Assembly (NCBI GenBank): GCA_014084085.1
Contig: NPFB01000012.1
Span: 24,711 to 88,710 of the forward strand
Origin: Hondaea fermentalgiana
Lineage: Eukaryota; Sar; Bigyra; Thraustochytrida; Thraustochytriidae
Reading direction: 5' to 3'
Length of the DNA stretch: 64,000 bases
Under the pieces are notes generated by a model. That model saw only the letters and a program-made list of their open reading frames with translations. It was not told the origin of the DNA and did no database searches. Of this stretch, positions 1 through 9,592 are shown in pieces. Every line of letters starts with the position of its first letter. Within the stretch, counting starts at the first letter, position 1. A program made the position numbers and the translations under genes.

Positions 1-1413
1 CCTGCCTGCCTGCCTGCCTCTGCTGCCTGCGCCTCTGCCTGCCGGCGCGCGCGGACTCGGCCGGCGGGCGGTGCGAGCGCACGGCCGAAGGGAAAGGGCT
101 CTGCTCGTTGTTTGTTTGTTTGTGCTTGCTTGCTCGTGCTTGCTTGTTTGCGGCCCCCGTTGCCCGCGGCTTTTGCGACCGTGGGGGGCGCAAAGCCGCC
201 CGCCGTTGCCTGCCTCTGGCCCTGTCTCCCGCCCTGCGCGCTCCTGCCGCGGCTCGGCCTCGCGCGGGGCTCGCGGACGCAGCGGGCGCGCGCGGCGCCG
301 AGACTGCTTGCTGGGGCCTGGCGCGAAAATCGAGGGCGGATGCGCGTCGCTGCTGCTGCCGGCCGAGGAGGGACTCGCGCGCTGGCTTGGCGTGTCGCCC
401 TGCCGGATCGAGAGGAGAGAAAGAAGAAGAAGAAAAAGGCGGAAAAGGCGAGGGAAAAGGAAAAAAAAAGAAAAAAAAAAGAGGATCTTGATGCTTTTGG
501 AGCCGAGGGTGGGCGACGCAGTGATGACGAGTCTGGCGGGGTTCGATTATTGAGTGACGCTGATGTGCTGCGCACGTTGTTTCATGACGTGTTTTCACGT
601 CAGCAAGGTGTCAGCGTGGCGATCTTACCAGCTTTTCGGTGGAAAGAGAAAAGGGAAAAAATACAATGGGAAAGGTGAAGAATTCTAAAAAATGAAAGAA
701 AGACCCAGAGCACGTGGTTTCATTGCAAGTGTATACGTGAAAAGGTCTTGATCAAAATTGCTAGCGCAGTAAAAAAGGGACAGTAGGATCTTGTCAATTC
801 TGAACGTGGAAAAGTGAAGCAATGTCAAGAGCTCATCATTTCTATGAATCATAAAAGCGAACAGACAACGATTCGCATTTTGCGCTTGATCCCACGTATT
901 GGGTCTCGCGTGATTTTCAAAAAAATCGAGAATCTAACCAAGAAATTATAAACAAAATCCAGCATGCCCTTTCATTTTGTTTTTGCCTGAGGTCTTACTA
1001 AACTTGCACTTTTTGCGTGCTCGCAACAATTTTGAAGCTGGAACGCGCTGGTGTTTACAAAATTAGCTGACTCATCAGCGACCAACACAAGATGCAGCGC
1101 TGTGCTCTTAGAGCCTCACTCTGACACCCTAGTTCATTGCTGTGCTCGAGCTCTTGACATTGGACTCGCCCTGGACTGCCCGATGCTGATGTCTTTCATC
1201 CTTTTGTATTCGGCATTCACCATCGCCTTGACATGATTTGTCTGACCTGGACTCGGGACGCGGCGCAAGCCCACTTGGTCTCCTCGGCCGCCCGGGCCAG
1301 TGGCACTCTACGGCGGGAACGGACACCATACTTTCACACAGTGGCTTCGAAGCAACCGTCAAAACCCGACCTCAAAACCCTCGTCAAGACCGGTCAAAAC
1401 ACAAAAGTATACC
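1..1413. other. Left flank, no supported gene
   Basis: No coding region is supported here. The first ~45 bases are CCTG/CTGC simple repeat, 60-400 is GC-rich low complexity, and 409-486 is a purine-rich (GA/A) tract. From about 690 to 1050 the DNA becomes AT-richer, like an intergenic spacer. Reading frames between 71 and 678 have compositions dictated by the low-complexity DNA (Cys/Leu/Arg-rich, then a Lys/Glu run) and resemble no family I know. The 3' part is the upstream region of the TBC gene starting at 1414. Confidence 0.6.
585..602. promoter_or_regulatory. Perfect inverted repeat TGACGTG-TTTT-CACGTCA
   Basis: A 7-bp perfect inverted repeat separated by TTTT. Each arm contains the ACGT core bound by bZIP/bHLH-type factors (CRE/G-box-like half sites). 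It lies about 810 bp upstream of the TBC gene start, in DNA with no supported gene. The palindrome is visible directly; a regulatory role is inference. Confidence 0.3.
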
Positions 1414-2982
1414 ATGGACGCGTGCCTGGCGAAGAGGCGCGCTCGCGCGCAGGCGACGGCGGTCGCCGCAGCGGCAGAAGCGCTGCGCAAGACAGCGCTC
1501 GCGCCTGCGACAGGGCCTGCCGCCGCCGCCGAGCCGGAAGGTGGAGTCGAAGTTCGAGCAAGTGCGAGCAAGCCCAAAGCGGTGCTTCGCGTCGGCGTCG
1601 AGGCCAAGAATGCTCAGGTGCGGCGGACGAGGCTGCGAACGAGACTCCGTGCGCGGGGGATGCAGAGCTTGGCGCGCTTTGAGGAAGCACAGCAGCTCTG
1701 GGACGAAAACCTGCGGCAACAGCTGCTCTCCTCACGAGGAGATCGCGATACTAGAGTCTTGTACAACTCGCGTGACCTCTTGTACAGTCTCGAGTCCTTG
1801 TGCAAGTCACTCGATCGTAGCGACTCCGGATGGAGCCTCTGCCCAATGGGTCTACGCACGTGCTCTGTGCGCGAATTGCGCGAGACATTTGCAGAGCTGG
1901 GCCTTGACCGACGGCAAATTGGCGTCGAAGACACCTCGGACCCCTTTGTCGAAGCGCATACGACCCTGGGAAATAAGCTCATGAAACTGTCTTCAGTACA
2001 ACTCGTAGAGCAGTATATGCGTCAGGGTTGTCCGGCCTCGCTACGCCCGGCAATTTATCGCGCAGTGTTGTTTCCAAGCAGAGCCAAGGCCTCGACACGT
2101 CGCCGAGTGACGCGCCCGACTTTCAACGATGGGTCCAGCGTACCAGGTCGAGCTCGTGAGCGTGTCTCGCGCCGTCCGGAGACGACGGCGAGCGACGAGG
2201 AGTCGAGCTTGGATGACTCAAGCGACGAGGAGGAAACGGCGGAATGCTCAGGTGCATCAACTCGTCCTGCGCGTGACTCCGACGCTGCTGCCGCGTGTGC
2301 GCAGGCACTGGCGCGCCTCCACGCCCTCGATGTCGAGCTGATCCGCAACAACGACAACTACTTTGTCTTTGAGGATCTTTTGCGCGACGTTGTTCCCTCA
2401 ATCTTTCGCGAGCATTTGACATGGCTACGTGCGCACGCACGTGTGGCGCCTCGCGACACTCGGGCGCTTCCTATTGTGCCATACCGCGGTCTAGCTCTGC
2501 AAGCGGCTCCCCTTGCCTTTGTGTACAAGGACCAGTCTGAGATTGTGCTTTGCGTGCGTGAAATGTACGCTCGTTACTGGTGCCAGCTCAACACGATTCG
2601 AAATACTCCGGCGGGTGCAATAGGACTATCGCTGCTACCCAATTTGTGCGCACAGTTCGAAAGCTTGATTCAGGAACGTTGCAGCGACGTGCTGCAACAC
2701 ATGCTCGCGTTCGACATCCACCCACTTGAAGTTGCTTTTCCGTGGCTCCACTTGGCCTTTGCCAATGCTTTGCCGGTCGAGCAGCTTTTGTTGTTGTGGG
2801 ATCGTATCATAGGCTTTGACTCGCTTATTCTGCTTCCTGTTCTGGCAGCGGCAATTTTTGATTATCGTCGACCGGTCTTGCTGGCGGCGCGCAGCACCAA
2901 GCATGTACGCGCTCTCCTCGGCGAGATGGCCAACCTCAATGTCATCGCTCTTTTGCAGGCTTTTCTCTTTGCGCCAACGTGA
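1414..2982 (+). CDS. TBC1D19-like TBC (Rab-GAP fold) domain protein
   Basis: Predicted 522-residue protein with no intron. The C-terminal third carries the late TBC-domain blocks: D-I-H-P-L-E-V-A-F-P-W-L, then LLLLWDRIIGFDSL, then LPVLAAAIFDYR. This order and wording best match the TBC1D19 subfamily as I remember it. TBC domains usually stimulate GTP hydrolysis by Rabs. Here I cannot find the classical IxxDxxR arginine finger or the YxQ glutamine finger (the corresponding stretch reads MYARYWCQL), so catalysis is uncertain. A Ser/Asp/Glu-rich linker (nt ~2190-2275) splits the N-terminal part from the TBC core. The start at 1414 was chosen because ACCATGG is an excellent initiation context; the frame is also open from an ATG at 1300, which would add 38 residues. 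It converges on Rab11 (290 bp between stop codons), a suggestive pairing. Confidence 0.75.
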   Translation: MDACLAKRRARAQATAVAAAAEALRKTALAPATGPAAAAEPEGGVEVRASASKPKAVLRVGVEAKNAQVRRTRLRTRLRARGMQSLARFEEAQQLWDENLRQQLLSSRGDRDTRVLYNSRDLLYSLESLCKSLDRSDSGWSLCPMGLRTCSVRELRETFAELGLDRRQIGVEDTSDPFVEAHTTLGNKLMKLSSVQLVEQYMRQGCPASLRPAIYRAVLFPSRAKASTRRRVTRPTFNDGSSVPGRARERVSRRPETTASDEESSLDDSSDEEETAECSGASTRPARDSDAAAACAQALARLHALDVELIRNNDNYFVFEDLLRDVVPSIFREHLTWLRAHARVAPRDTRALPIVPYRGLALQAAPLAFVYKDQSEIVLCVREMYARYWCQLNTIRNTPAGAIGLSLLPNLCAQFESLIQERCSDVLQHMLAFDIHPLEVAFPWLHLAFANALPVEQLLLLWDRIIGFDSLILLPVLAAAIFDYRRPVLLAARSTKHVRALLGEMANLNVIALLQAFLFAPT

Positions 2983-3272
2983 GCTTCAAAGAGGGCCCTG
3001 AGAGACACGATTGTTGGTTAAATTCTCTTGACACCAATGTGGACAGTCCAACTCGAATTCACCGAGAAAACAAAACCTGTATGCAAAAATATAATTTTTT
3101 TGAGGGAAAGCGCGTTGTTTTTTTCTTTGGTGGGATGGGGGCGTGAAGGGGGTGAGGGTGGGGGAGGAAGAAGCGTGCGTGAAACGGAAAAGAAGTGCGA
3201 AAAGGAGGGTCGGGGGATGTGATATTGGAGGTGGTGAGAGCGGTTGTTTACTTCGACTATAGCCACCGATCA

Positions 3273-4342
3273 TCAGCAGCAGCCACCCGAGCTCTTGGCC
3301 TCGTTCTCAAAGTTAACAGGAGCGATAGGCTCACCCTGGGTGATGCTAGCATCGGCATCCGCGCCGCCGCCGACCATGGACTTGCGGCTCATCTTTTGGT
3401 AAATTTCTGTAAGGATACGCTGAAAGGCAGTGTCGACGCCGGACGAGTCGAGCGCAGAGGTCTCGATGAAGGCGATGCCGTTCGACTCGGCGTAAGCCAT
3501 GGCCTCCTCGGTAGAGACGGCGCGCAAGTGTCGCAGATCGCTCTTGTTGCCAACAAGCATGATGACGATGTTGCTGTCCGCGTGATCTCGGAGTTCCTTG
3601 AGCCAGCGCTCGACGTTGTCGAACGTGAGGTGCTTCGAAATGTCATATACAAGCAGGGCTCCCACCGCACCACGGTAGTACGCGCTCGTGATGGCGCGGT
3701 AGCGCTCCTGGCCGGCCGTGTCCCAGATCTGGGCCTTGATGGTCTTGCCGTCAGTCTTGATGCTCTTGGTAGCGAACTCGACGCCAATCGTCGACTTGGA
3801 GTCCAGGCTGAACTCGTTGCGCGTGAATCGAGACAACAGGTTCGACTTGCCGACGCCCGAGTCTCCGATCAGGACCACTGCGCGTGTCCCCAAAACAAGA
3901 AATGCCGGAAAGTAAAGGCAAGATCCCATCGGGTCATAGAGAGATAAAGTGCATGCCCACATCGCAACCGAGCGAACCACAATCTTTGTCAGTCGAATCT
4001 GTCTTTGGTACATATCTTTCCCGCTCCTCCCCCCGAGTCATTGAATTCCTGCAAGCGTCCACATTGATTTCACGCGGACGAGACCCGCACGGCCCATAGG
4101 CAAGGCAAGCCAAGGCAAGCCAAGGCGGCGTCGCCTTGCCCCACCCTGATCGAATCGACTCCTTCCTTCCTTCCATCCTTCCATCCTTCGTCCATCTATT
4201 CCCGCGGCTGCCTCCCACGGCGCCGCCTCCGCCTCCGCGCCGCGCGGCCATGCGCGTCTGTCTCCGCCCGGCCCTGCGCGGCGCGGGCCCTGCGCCACTT
4301 ACCCTTGAACAGGTAGTCGTACTCGTCCTCCTGCTTGAGCAT
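3273..4342 (-). CDS. RAB11: Rab11-family small GTPase (two exons)
   Basis: Exon 1 is 4342-4303 and exon 2 is 3877-3273, joined across a 425-nt intron (3878-4302) with donor GTAAGT and acceptor CGCAG. The split codon gives the Rab11 junction [14 protein letters not shown]. The product is 214 residues, normal for Rab11 (~216). Visible motifs: P-loop GDSGVGKS (18-25), switch I TIGVEF (43-48), switch II WDTAGQE with catalytic Q70, NKSD (124-127), ETSAL (152-156), and C-terminal GGCC for double geranylgeranylation. Rab11 directs recycling-endosome and post-Golgi traffic to the plasma membrane. The ATG at 4342 is the only start giving the expected short N-terminus before DEYDYLFK. The reading frame of exon 2 runs on into the intron, so an unspliced reading would show a false N-terminus. 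Confidence 0.95.
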
Positions 4343-5381
4343 GGTGCCGGTCTCCTTGGCGCTGCGCTGCGCGTCCACGTCGCCCTCGCCGGGGCCGCTC
4401 TCGCGCGCTCGGCGCGCTCTCTCCCGCGCGCTCCGCCCGCTCGGCCGCCCGCGCCCCTCCCGCGCGCCGCTGCTCCGCCGCTGCGCTCTGCCGACGTCGC
4501 GAGGCTGCGAGGCGGCGCGAGTCGTTGCCGCTCTACTTCGGCGCCTCGCCCGCGAGAAGGGAAGGTGCTTATCTAATGCAAGCTAGGAGGGAAGGCGGGG
4601 AAAGGAGAGGAAAGGAGAGGAGAGGAAAGGAAAGGAAAGCAAGCAGAGGGAGGAAGGAGAGGAGAGGAGAAGGAGAGGAGGAAGGAGAGGAAGGGAAAGA
4701 AAGGGAGGAGCGGCGAGAAGGAGGAGGAGGAGGAGATCGCGAGCACGGAGCAGGAGATCGCGAGGGCCGGATCCGGGGCCTGAGACGCGAGGCTGCGGCC
4801 TCCCGGAGACGCGGGAAGGCGTGGGCCTTGCCGAGGGGAACGGGATGCGGCACCGGTGCCCGGAGGTGGAGGAGGTGCCACGATGATGATCATGACCGCC
4901 GAAGCCCGGGCCGATCCGTCACATTCGAGGGGCTCGTCGATCGCCGGGGAAAGAGAGAAGGAGCCAGCGGCATGGCGGCCCGAGGAACTTCAAGGTGCAG
5001 TTGGTGAAGGAGGAGACGTGAAGGGACGAACAGGCTTCTTCAGCGGCCGGCAGACAAAAAGTCCGCGCACGGACCGGGAAGGTTCTCGTCTCTTCCCTTC
5101 CCTTCGCTGGCCGTCGTCGTACAGGCCGACTTTCTCGCAGTCACTGTCAGCCGCGCATGAGCCGTGGCCCGGCGAGCGCTGCAAAAGGCCGGCCATTGCC
5201 GTCTTCATCATCGACATCTGCACCATCACCATGATCACCGAGGCAAGACAATGAAGATCACGATGATTTTGTTGCATGCCGACGGGAGGTCGGTCAACTC
5301 CATCACCTCTGGAACCTGGCCGTGCAATGCTCCCTCGAATCCCCAAAAGCCGTCGCCCAAAGCACAAGTTGAAGTTGAGCC
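4343..5381. other. Divergent intergenic region between Rab11 and the DIS3-like gene
   Basis: About 1 kb between the starts of Rab11 (-) and the DIS3-like gene (+), presumably holding both promoters. It has GC-rich blocks (4380-4560), a long polypurine tract (4583-4738) and mixed sequence to 5381. Open frames here are Arg/Gly/Glu-rich consequences of the purine tract. No gene is supported. Confidence 0.6.
4583..4738. repeat. Polypurine (GGAAA/GGAGG) tract
   Basis: About 155 nt almost free of pyrimidines on the + strand, built from GGAAAGGAGAGG-type units and ending in GGAGGAGGA. It lies between two divergent starts. Long mirror-like purine tracts can form triplex or nucleosome-poor DNA; that role is inference. 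Confidence 0.6.
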
Positions 5382-8300
5382 ATGACGGGGCTGACGGTGC
5401 TGGCGGCGCCAGCAAGCGCCGCGGGCCCCAAGCGCGTGGCACGCTTCGCGCCGAGCAAAAAGGTGCGCGAGCGATACGTGCGGCCCGAACTCGGCACGCC
5501 AGCATGGCTGCGCCAGGCGCGCGGTGTTCTCGTGGTGCCCATGGCCTCCTCGCTCGACGATTTCGGGGACGTCTTCGCAGCAGCGCTGGAAAATATGCCG
5601 CGACGCAAGGCGCCGTTCATGCTCGTCGTCCTCGCCAGCGTCGTTGAGCGCCTCGTGCACCTGGGCTTCAGAAACACGCTCGAGCGCGCAAGGCTTTTTC
5701 TCGAGCGCTTTGGCGGCGTCAACGACACGGCGCATTATCTCGCCAACACCTTCATGGTCGACGATAATGACAAAGTTCTCGACACCGCCCTGGACGCACT
5801 GCAGTGGATGCGGTGGGTCCTCGACGCGCAGAACAAGGGCGCCGCCCTTGTCGTCGTCACAGAGAACCCCGAGTTCACGCGGCTCGCAGCCGCGAGACAC
5901 CTCCAAGTCATGACCACCTGTGAATTCGTCGCGCGTCAGGGCATGGACGACCTCGTTGATCTGGCTCAAGGCATTCGCGCCGCTCTCCAAGAGGCGGAAG
6001 CTGTCCAAGACACGGAAACGACTGTCAGCGGACCCGACAGTGAACCCTGGAAGCAACCCTTTTGGACTGACAAAGAAATCGAGCGCAACCTTGCTTCCAA
6101 CGAAGCCTTTCGCGGCAAGTTCCAGCGAAATAAGCTCTTTGCCGATGAGGTCACCATCGTGCGTCCTGGAAATATTCCGGACATTACCTTCAAGGCGCGC
6201 TCGGTGAACCGCGCAGTACATGAAGACGACGTGGTCGTGCAAGGCCGCCGAATTGTTGCGGTAGAAAAACGCAACTGGAGACCTTATGTCGCCACTTTGG
6301 CGCGCGCTGATGCGGAGAAGGCGGCCGCTTCTGCGGGGTCCTCGCTCTCGCTGCTTTGCGTCCCCCTCGACGTTCGTATTCCTAAGGTTCGCATCACCAC
6401 GCGTCAAGGCGCGAATCTCGTGGACCAGCGCTTCGTTGTTGCTCTTGATGATTGGCCTCAAGGTAGCAAGTATCCTCATGGTCACTACGTACGAACCCTC
6501 GGCCCCATTGGCGAAGTTCCTGCCGAGTCTTCGGCCATCATTGTTGAGACGGGACTGGCTGCTCACCTCCAGCCGTTCACACCCAAAGCCCTTGCGTGCT
6601 TGCCGCCAGAAGAACACCGCTGGACGCCACCTGCCGAAGAAATTAAAAAGCGTCGGGATTTGCGCGACGCCTTTATTTTTTCTGTCGATCCTCCCAGCTG
6701 TCAGGATATCGACGACACCATGTCCTTTCAAGTTCTCGCAGACGGCGCGGTTCAGGTCGGTGTGCACATTGCTGATGTGACACATTTTTTGGCCGCTGGA
6801 TCTGCTCTCGACCTCGAAGCTCAAAAGCGCGCCACCTCCGTCTACCTCAAGGACCGTAGGCTGGACATGCTCCCGCGCCTCCTCTGCGAAGATTTATGCT
6901 CGCTGCGCGCAGGTGTCGACCGCCTGGCAGTTTCGGTCGTATGGACGATCGACCACCCCACAGAGGGTGACGAAGGCCTTACTGTTCGCGATGTATGGTC
7001 AGGTCGCACGGTGATTCGCTCAGCGCAGGCTCTCTCATACGCGCAAGCGCAGCGTCTGATCGACGGCCAGGACCCCCTGCACGAAACAGCGCCCGAATAC
7101 GCCTCATCTCACACGGGCAAGCCGGTCCCCGAGAATCACGTGGAGCCTCTTCGTCAAGCTCTGCGCGGTCTGCAGTGTTGTGCACGCATCCGTGCACGCC
7201 AACGTCAACACAATGGCGCGCTCGAGCTCCAAGGCGAGGAATTCCAATTTGGGCTTGACGCCTCGCAACGCCCCGACAGCATTGTTTCCAAACGCAAGCT
7301 TGAGGTCCATGACATTGTGGCGGAAATGATGATCCTTGCAAATGAACAGGTCGCCCGCCAAATTGTCCACACCGACCCTCGCCTTGCCCTTGTACGGAGG
7401 CACGCCAAGCCTCCAGACAAAAAGTTGGGATTCATCCTCAAGCTCGCGCATGAGGCCGGTGTAATGCTCGACACGCGCTCGAACGCAAGTCTTGCTGCCT
7501 CCATGGCTCGAGCTCGGGGCGTTGTCTCATCAGATGTCTTTGCCGTGCTCAATGACGGTCTCACCCGAGCCATGTCGGAGGCCGAGTACACCTGTGCTGG
7601 CGAGGTGGCCGACATTTCCCATTTTGGTCTCGGTCTTGACTTTTACACTCATTTCACTTCACCAATCCGTCGCTACGCCGATGTCATTGTGCATCGACAA
7701 CTTTTGCAACCAGCTGTCTCTTCTTCGTCGTCGTCGTCGTCGTCGTCGTCATCGTCTACTTCTTCCAACGTCTTGCCAGGCGAAGAAGACAAGGTCGACA
7801 ATGCAACGTCACTGGGAAAGAAAGCTTTCCTAAATGACAAGCCTGCCAGCAGTCACTGGCTTGCCGCTGCAGAACGCGCATCTCGAGACGCAGAGCTTCT
7901 CTTTGGTGATTTGGACCACCAGCCCGCAACTTCAAATCAAGGTCAAGGACGCACAGGGGGAGGAGGAAAAGCTAGTGGCGGCGGCGGCGGCGGCGGTGGC
8001 GATGATCTGCTGGGAGATCTTCTCGACGGACTTGACGACGACAGCGGGGATGGCCCTGATCTCGATGATATACTGGGAGGGGGGTTTGGAACAACCGATG
8101 ATGCCGCTCTCGACACCCTTCTTCTCGACACCACAGCGCAAACTGCCTCGGCGCAAATCCGTCAAGTAAAGGAAGGAGAACAAGGAGAAGAAAATCAGGA
8201 GGGAGTGCTCGGAAGCTTGCGAGGGATGCCCGATACGCAAATGACGCTTCAGCACCAGGCAGAGCATATCAATCGCTTGCATAGGGCCGCCAAGGAGGCT

Positions 8301-9299
8301 TCGTTTCGCTCCGAAGAGCTCTTCTTTTCGCTTTACTTCCAGCGCAACCCCCAGGTCAGTATGGCAGTTGCTGTAAAAATACGCGACTTGGGCATTCTCT
8401 GCTACGTACCAAGATTCCAAAGCAAATTGCTCTTACGTTTCGATAGTGAATGCACCCTGCATGTGGGGCGCACGGACGATGCAGGCATTGTCTCTGTTGA
8501 TCTCGTGCACGACGTCGTGTTCAACTTCGAGGATGCTGATGGCGCACTTGACTCTGGAAGTCAATCATACGCTCGAGTCAATCTCTCGTCCGTGAACATC
8601 TCTGCGCTGGAACACACGAGCATTGAGGTCCTTCAAGCGTTTCCGGTCTACATCTCTTGCGATGCGCCCCAGGACAACCCAGCTCGCCGCATTCCGAAGC
8701 CCAAACTCATTCTTTATGCGCCGTCCTCCACGGAAGAGCGTCGCCGATTACTCGCAGACCCACCAGGGAAGAGCGGCACCCAGGCCGTCAAGGCCTTTGC
8801 CCAAGAGGCCTCGCCAAGTCTGGTCAAGCGCAACAATCAGAGTGTCGGTGCAGCAACACAAGACAGTGTGCATTTGAAAAATCCCAATGCCAAGAAGCGA
8901 TTCACGCCCCCTTCCCTGTACAGCGCGCTGCAGGCTATCGATGTAAACGACTCGAATCCTGTATTGCCACCTCGGTCGTCACGATCAACAAATCGAGCTT
9001 CAACTCCGCAGGTCGCATCGACACGCAAAGGTCGGGGGCGCCTGTGTTTTGGGGGCTTTGAAAGCCCCGAGTTGGCCGCGGCGCGCGCACGAGAGAGCCG
9101 CCATGCTGCCTTGGACGCGACAGCCAGCGATCAAGTGCACCACCATGGCGCTCCAGAGTCCTTTACACGCATACAGGGAGATCATCGGGCTGTGGATAAT
9201 TATGTGCGAAATGTAACGAGGGATGTTACACGCAGACTTGAAGGTCTGGCCAAGGCCAAGAGGGAGACCAAGATCAAGCGACGACTGAAACAAGGCTAA
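5382..9299 (+). CDS. DIS3/DIS3L-type 3'-5' exoribonuclease (RNase II family, exosome)
   Basis: Predicted 1305 residues, no intron. The N-terminus KKVRERYVRPELG matches the DIS3 start. Residues ~48-185 are a PIN-like domain in which, by my eye alignment to DIS3, two of four metal-binding acidic residues are changed (first Asp to M54, last to E161); E89 and D128/D130 remain. Cold-shock-like segments carry SVNRAVHEDD (~274-283) and KRNWRPY (~296). The RNB exonuclease core has SVDPPSCQDIDD (434-445, catalytic Asp cluster intact), then HIADVTHFL, and finally YTHFTSPIRRYADVIVHR (~755-772). An S1-like segment follows about residue 990. A ~190-residue Ser/Gly/Asp low-complexity insertion (~775-965) lies between RNB and S1, and the C-terminal ~250 residues are an extension. 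It should degrade RNA as the catalytic exosome subunit. The changed PIN favours the DIS3L type, expected to be exonuclease only. Confidence 0.9.
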   Translation: MTGLTVLAAPASAAGPKRVARFAPSKKVRERYVRPELGTPAWLRQARGVLVVPMASSLDDFGDVFAAALENMPRRKAPFMLVVLASVVERLVHLGFRNTLERARLFLERFGGVNDTAHYLANTFMVDDNDKVLDTALDALQWMRWVLDAQNKGAALVVVTENPEFTRLAAARHLQVMTTCEFVARQGMDDLVDLAQGIRAALQEAEAVQDTETTVSGPDSEPWKQPFWTDKEIERNLASNEAFRGKFQRNKLFADEVTIVRPGNIPDITFKARSVNRAVHEDDVVVQGRRIVAVEKRNWRPYVATLARADAEKAAASAGSSLSLLCVPLDVRIPKVRITTRQGANLVDQRFVVALDDWPQGSKYPHGHYVRTLGPIGEVPAESSAIIVETGLAAHLQPFTPKALACLPPEEHRWTPPAEEIKKRRDLRDAFIFSVDPPSCQDIDDTMSFQVLADGAVQVGVHIADVTHFLAAGSALDLEAQKRATSVYLKDRRLDMLPRLLCEDLCSLRAGVDRLAVSVVWTIDHPTEGDEGLTVRDVWSGRTVIRSAQALSYAQAQRLIDGQDPLHETAPEYASSHTGKPVPENHVEPLRQALRGLQCCARIRARQRQHNGALELQGEEFQFGLDASQRPDSIVSKRKLEVHDIVAEMMILANEQVARQIVHTDPRLALVRRHAKPPDKKLGFILKLAHEAGVMLDTRSNASLAASMARARGVVSSDVFAVLNDGLTRAMSEAEYTCAGEVADISHFGLGLDFYTHFTSPIRRYADVIVHRQLLQPAVSSSSSSSSSSSSSTSSNVLPGEEDKVDNATSLGKKAFLNDKPASSHWLAAAERASRDAELLFGDLDHQPATSNQGQGRTGGGGKASGGGGGGGGDDLLGDLLDGLDDDSGDGPDLDDILGGGFGTTDDAALDTLLLDTTAQTASAQIRQVKEGEQGEENQEGVLGSLRGMPDTQMTLQHQAEHINRLHRAAKEASFRSEELFFSLYFQRNPQVSMAVAVKIRDLGILCYVPRFQSKLLLRFDSECTLHVGRTDDAGIVSVDLVHDVVFNFEDADGALDSGSQSYARVNLSSVNISALEHTSIEVLQAFPVYISCDAPQDNPARRIPKPKLILYAPSSTEERRRLLADPPGKSGTQAVKAFAQEASPSLVKRNNQSVGAATQDSVHLKNPNAKKRFTPPSLYSALQAIDVNDSNPVLPPRSSRSTNRASTPQVASTRKGRGRLCFGGFESPELAAARARESRHAALDATASDQVHHHGAPESFTRIQGDHRAVDNYVRNVTRDVTRRLEGLAKAKRETKIKRRLKQG
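7719..7756 (+). repeat. TCG/TCN polyserine microsatellite in the DIS3-like gene
   Basis: A run of TCG/TCT/TCC serine codons giving about 13 consecutive Ser, followed by a further Ser/Thr cluster. It marks the start of the insertion between RNB and S1 domains. A second codon run (GGC/GGT, polyglycine) is at ~7965-8000. Confidence 0.8.
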
Positions 9300-9592
9300 G
9301 CCTTCTCGGATTTGTCAAAAAAGAAAGAAAAGAATAATAGAAGAATGGGGAACTTGTGCACGAATCACACTTGCACGCTACGGTCTAAATCTATACAGAT
9401 TTGAGCTAAAGTCCAGGCCTCTGGCTTTGGTCTACTGCATCTCGGTCGGAGCCCAGGCTCTGGTCGCTTTGTACAATTGCGCCCGTGCAGTTCATCGTTA
9501 GGTATATTTCTTTTGTTCTTGCAAGTCTACTTCAATCATTGTCTGGAGAGATTGAAAAGGTCTCGCTCGCTTTCACTTGTGAAAACCATTGT

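Noticed and set aside
112..678. + strand open frame of 188 residues in the left flank
   Set aside because: Composition follows GC-rich and purine-rich low-complexity DNA; no family resemblance and no good start context.
3195..3947. + strand open frame of 250 residues
   Set aside because: It is the antisense shadow of the Rab11 second exon, whose protein is unmistakable.
5235..6824. Long - strand open frame (529 residues) opposite the DIS3-like gene
   Set aside because: It is antisense to strongly conserved RNB/CSD coding sequence, has no recognisable domain, and is explained by codon bias of the real gene.
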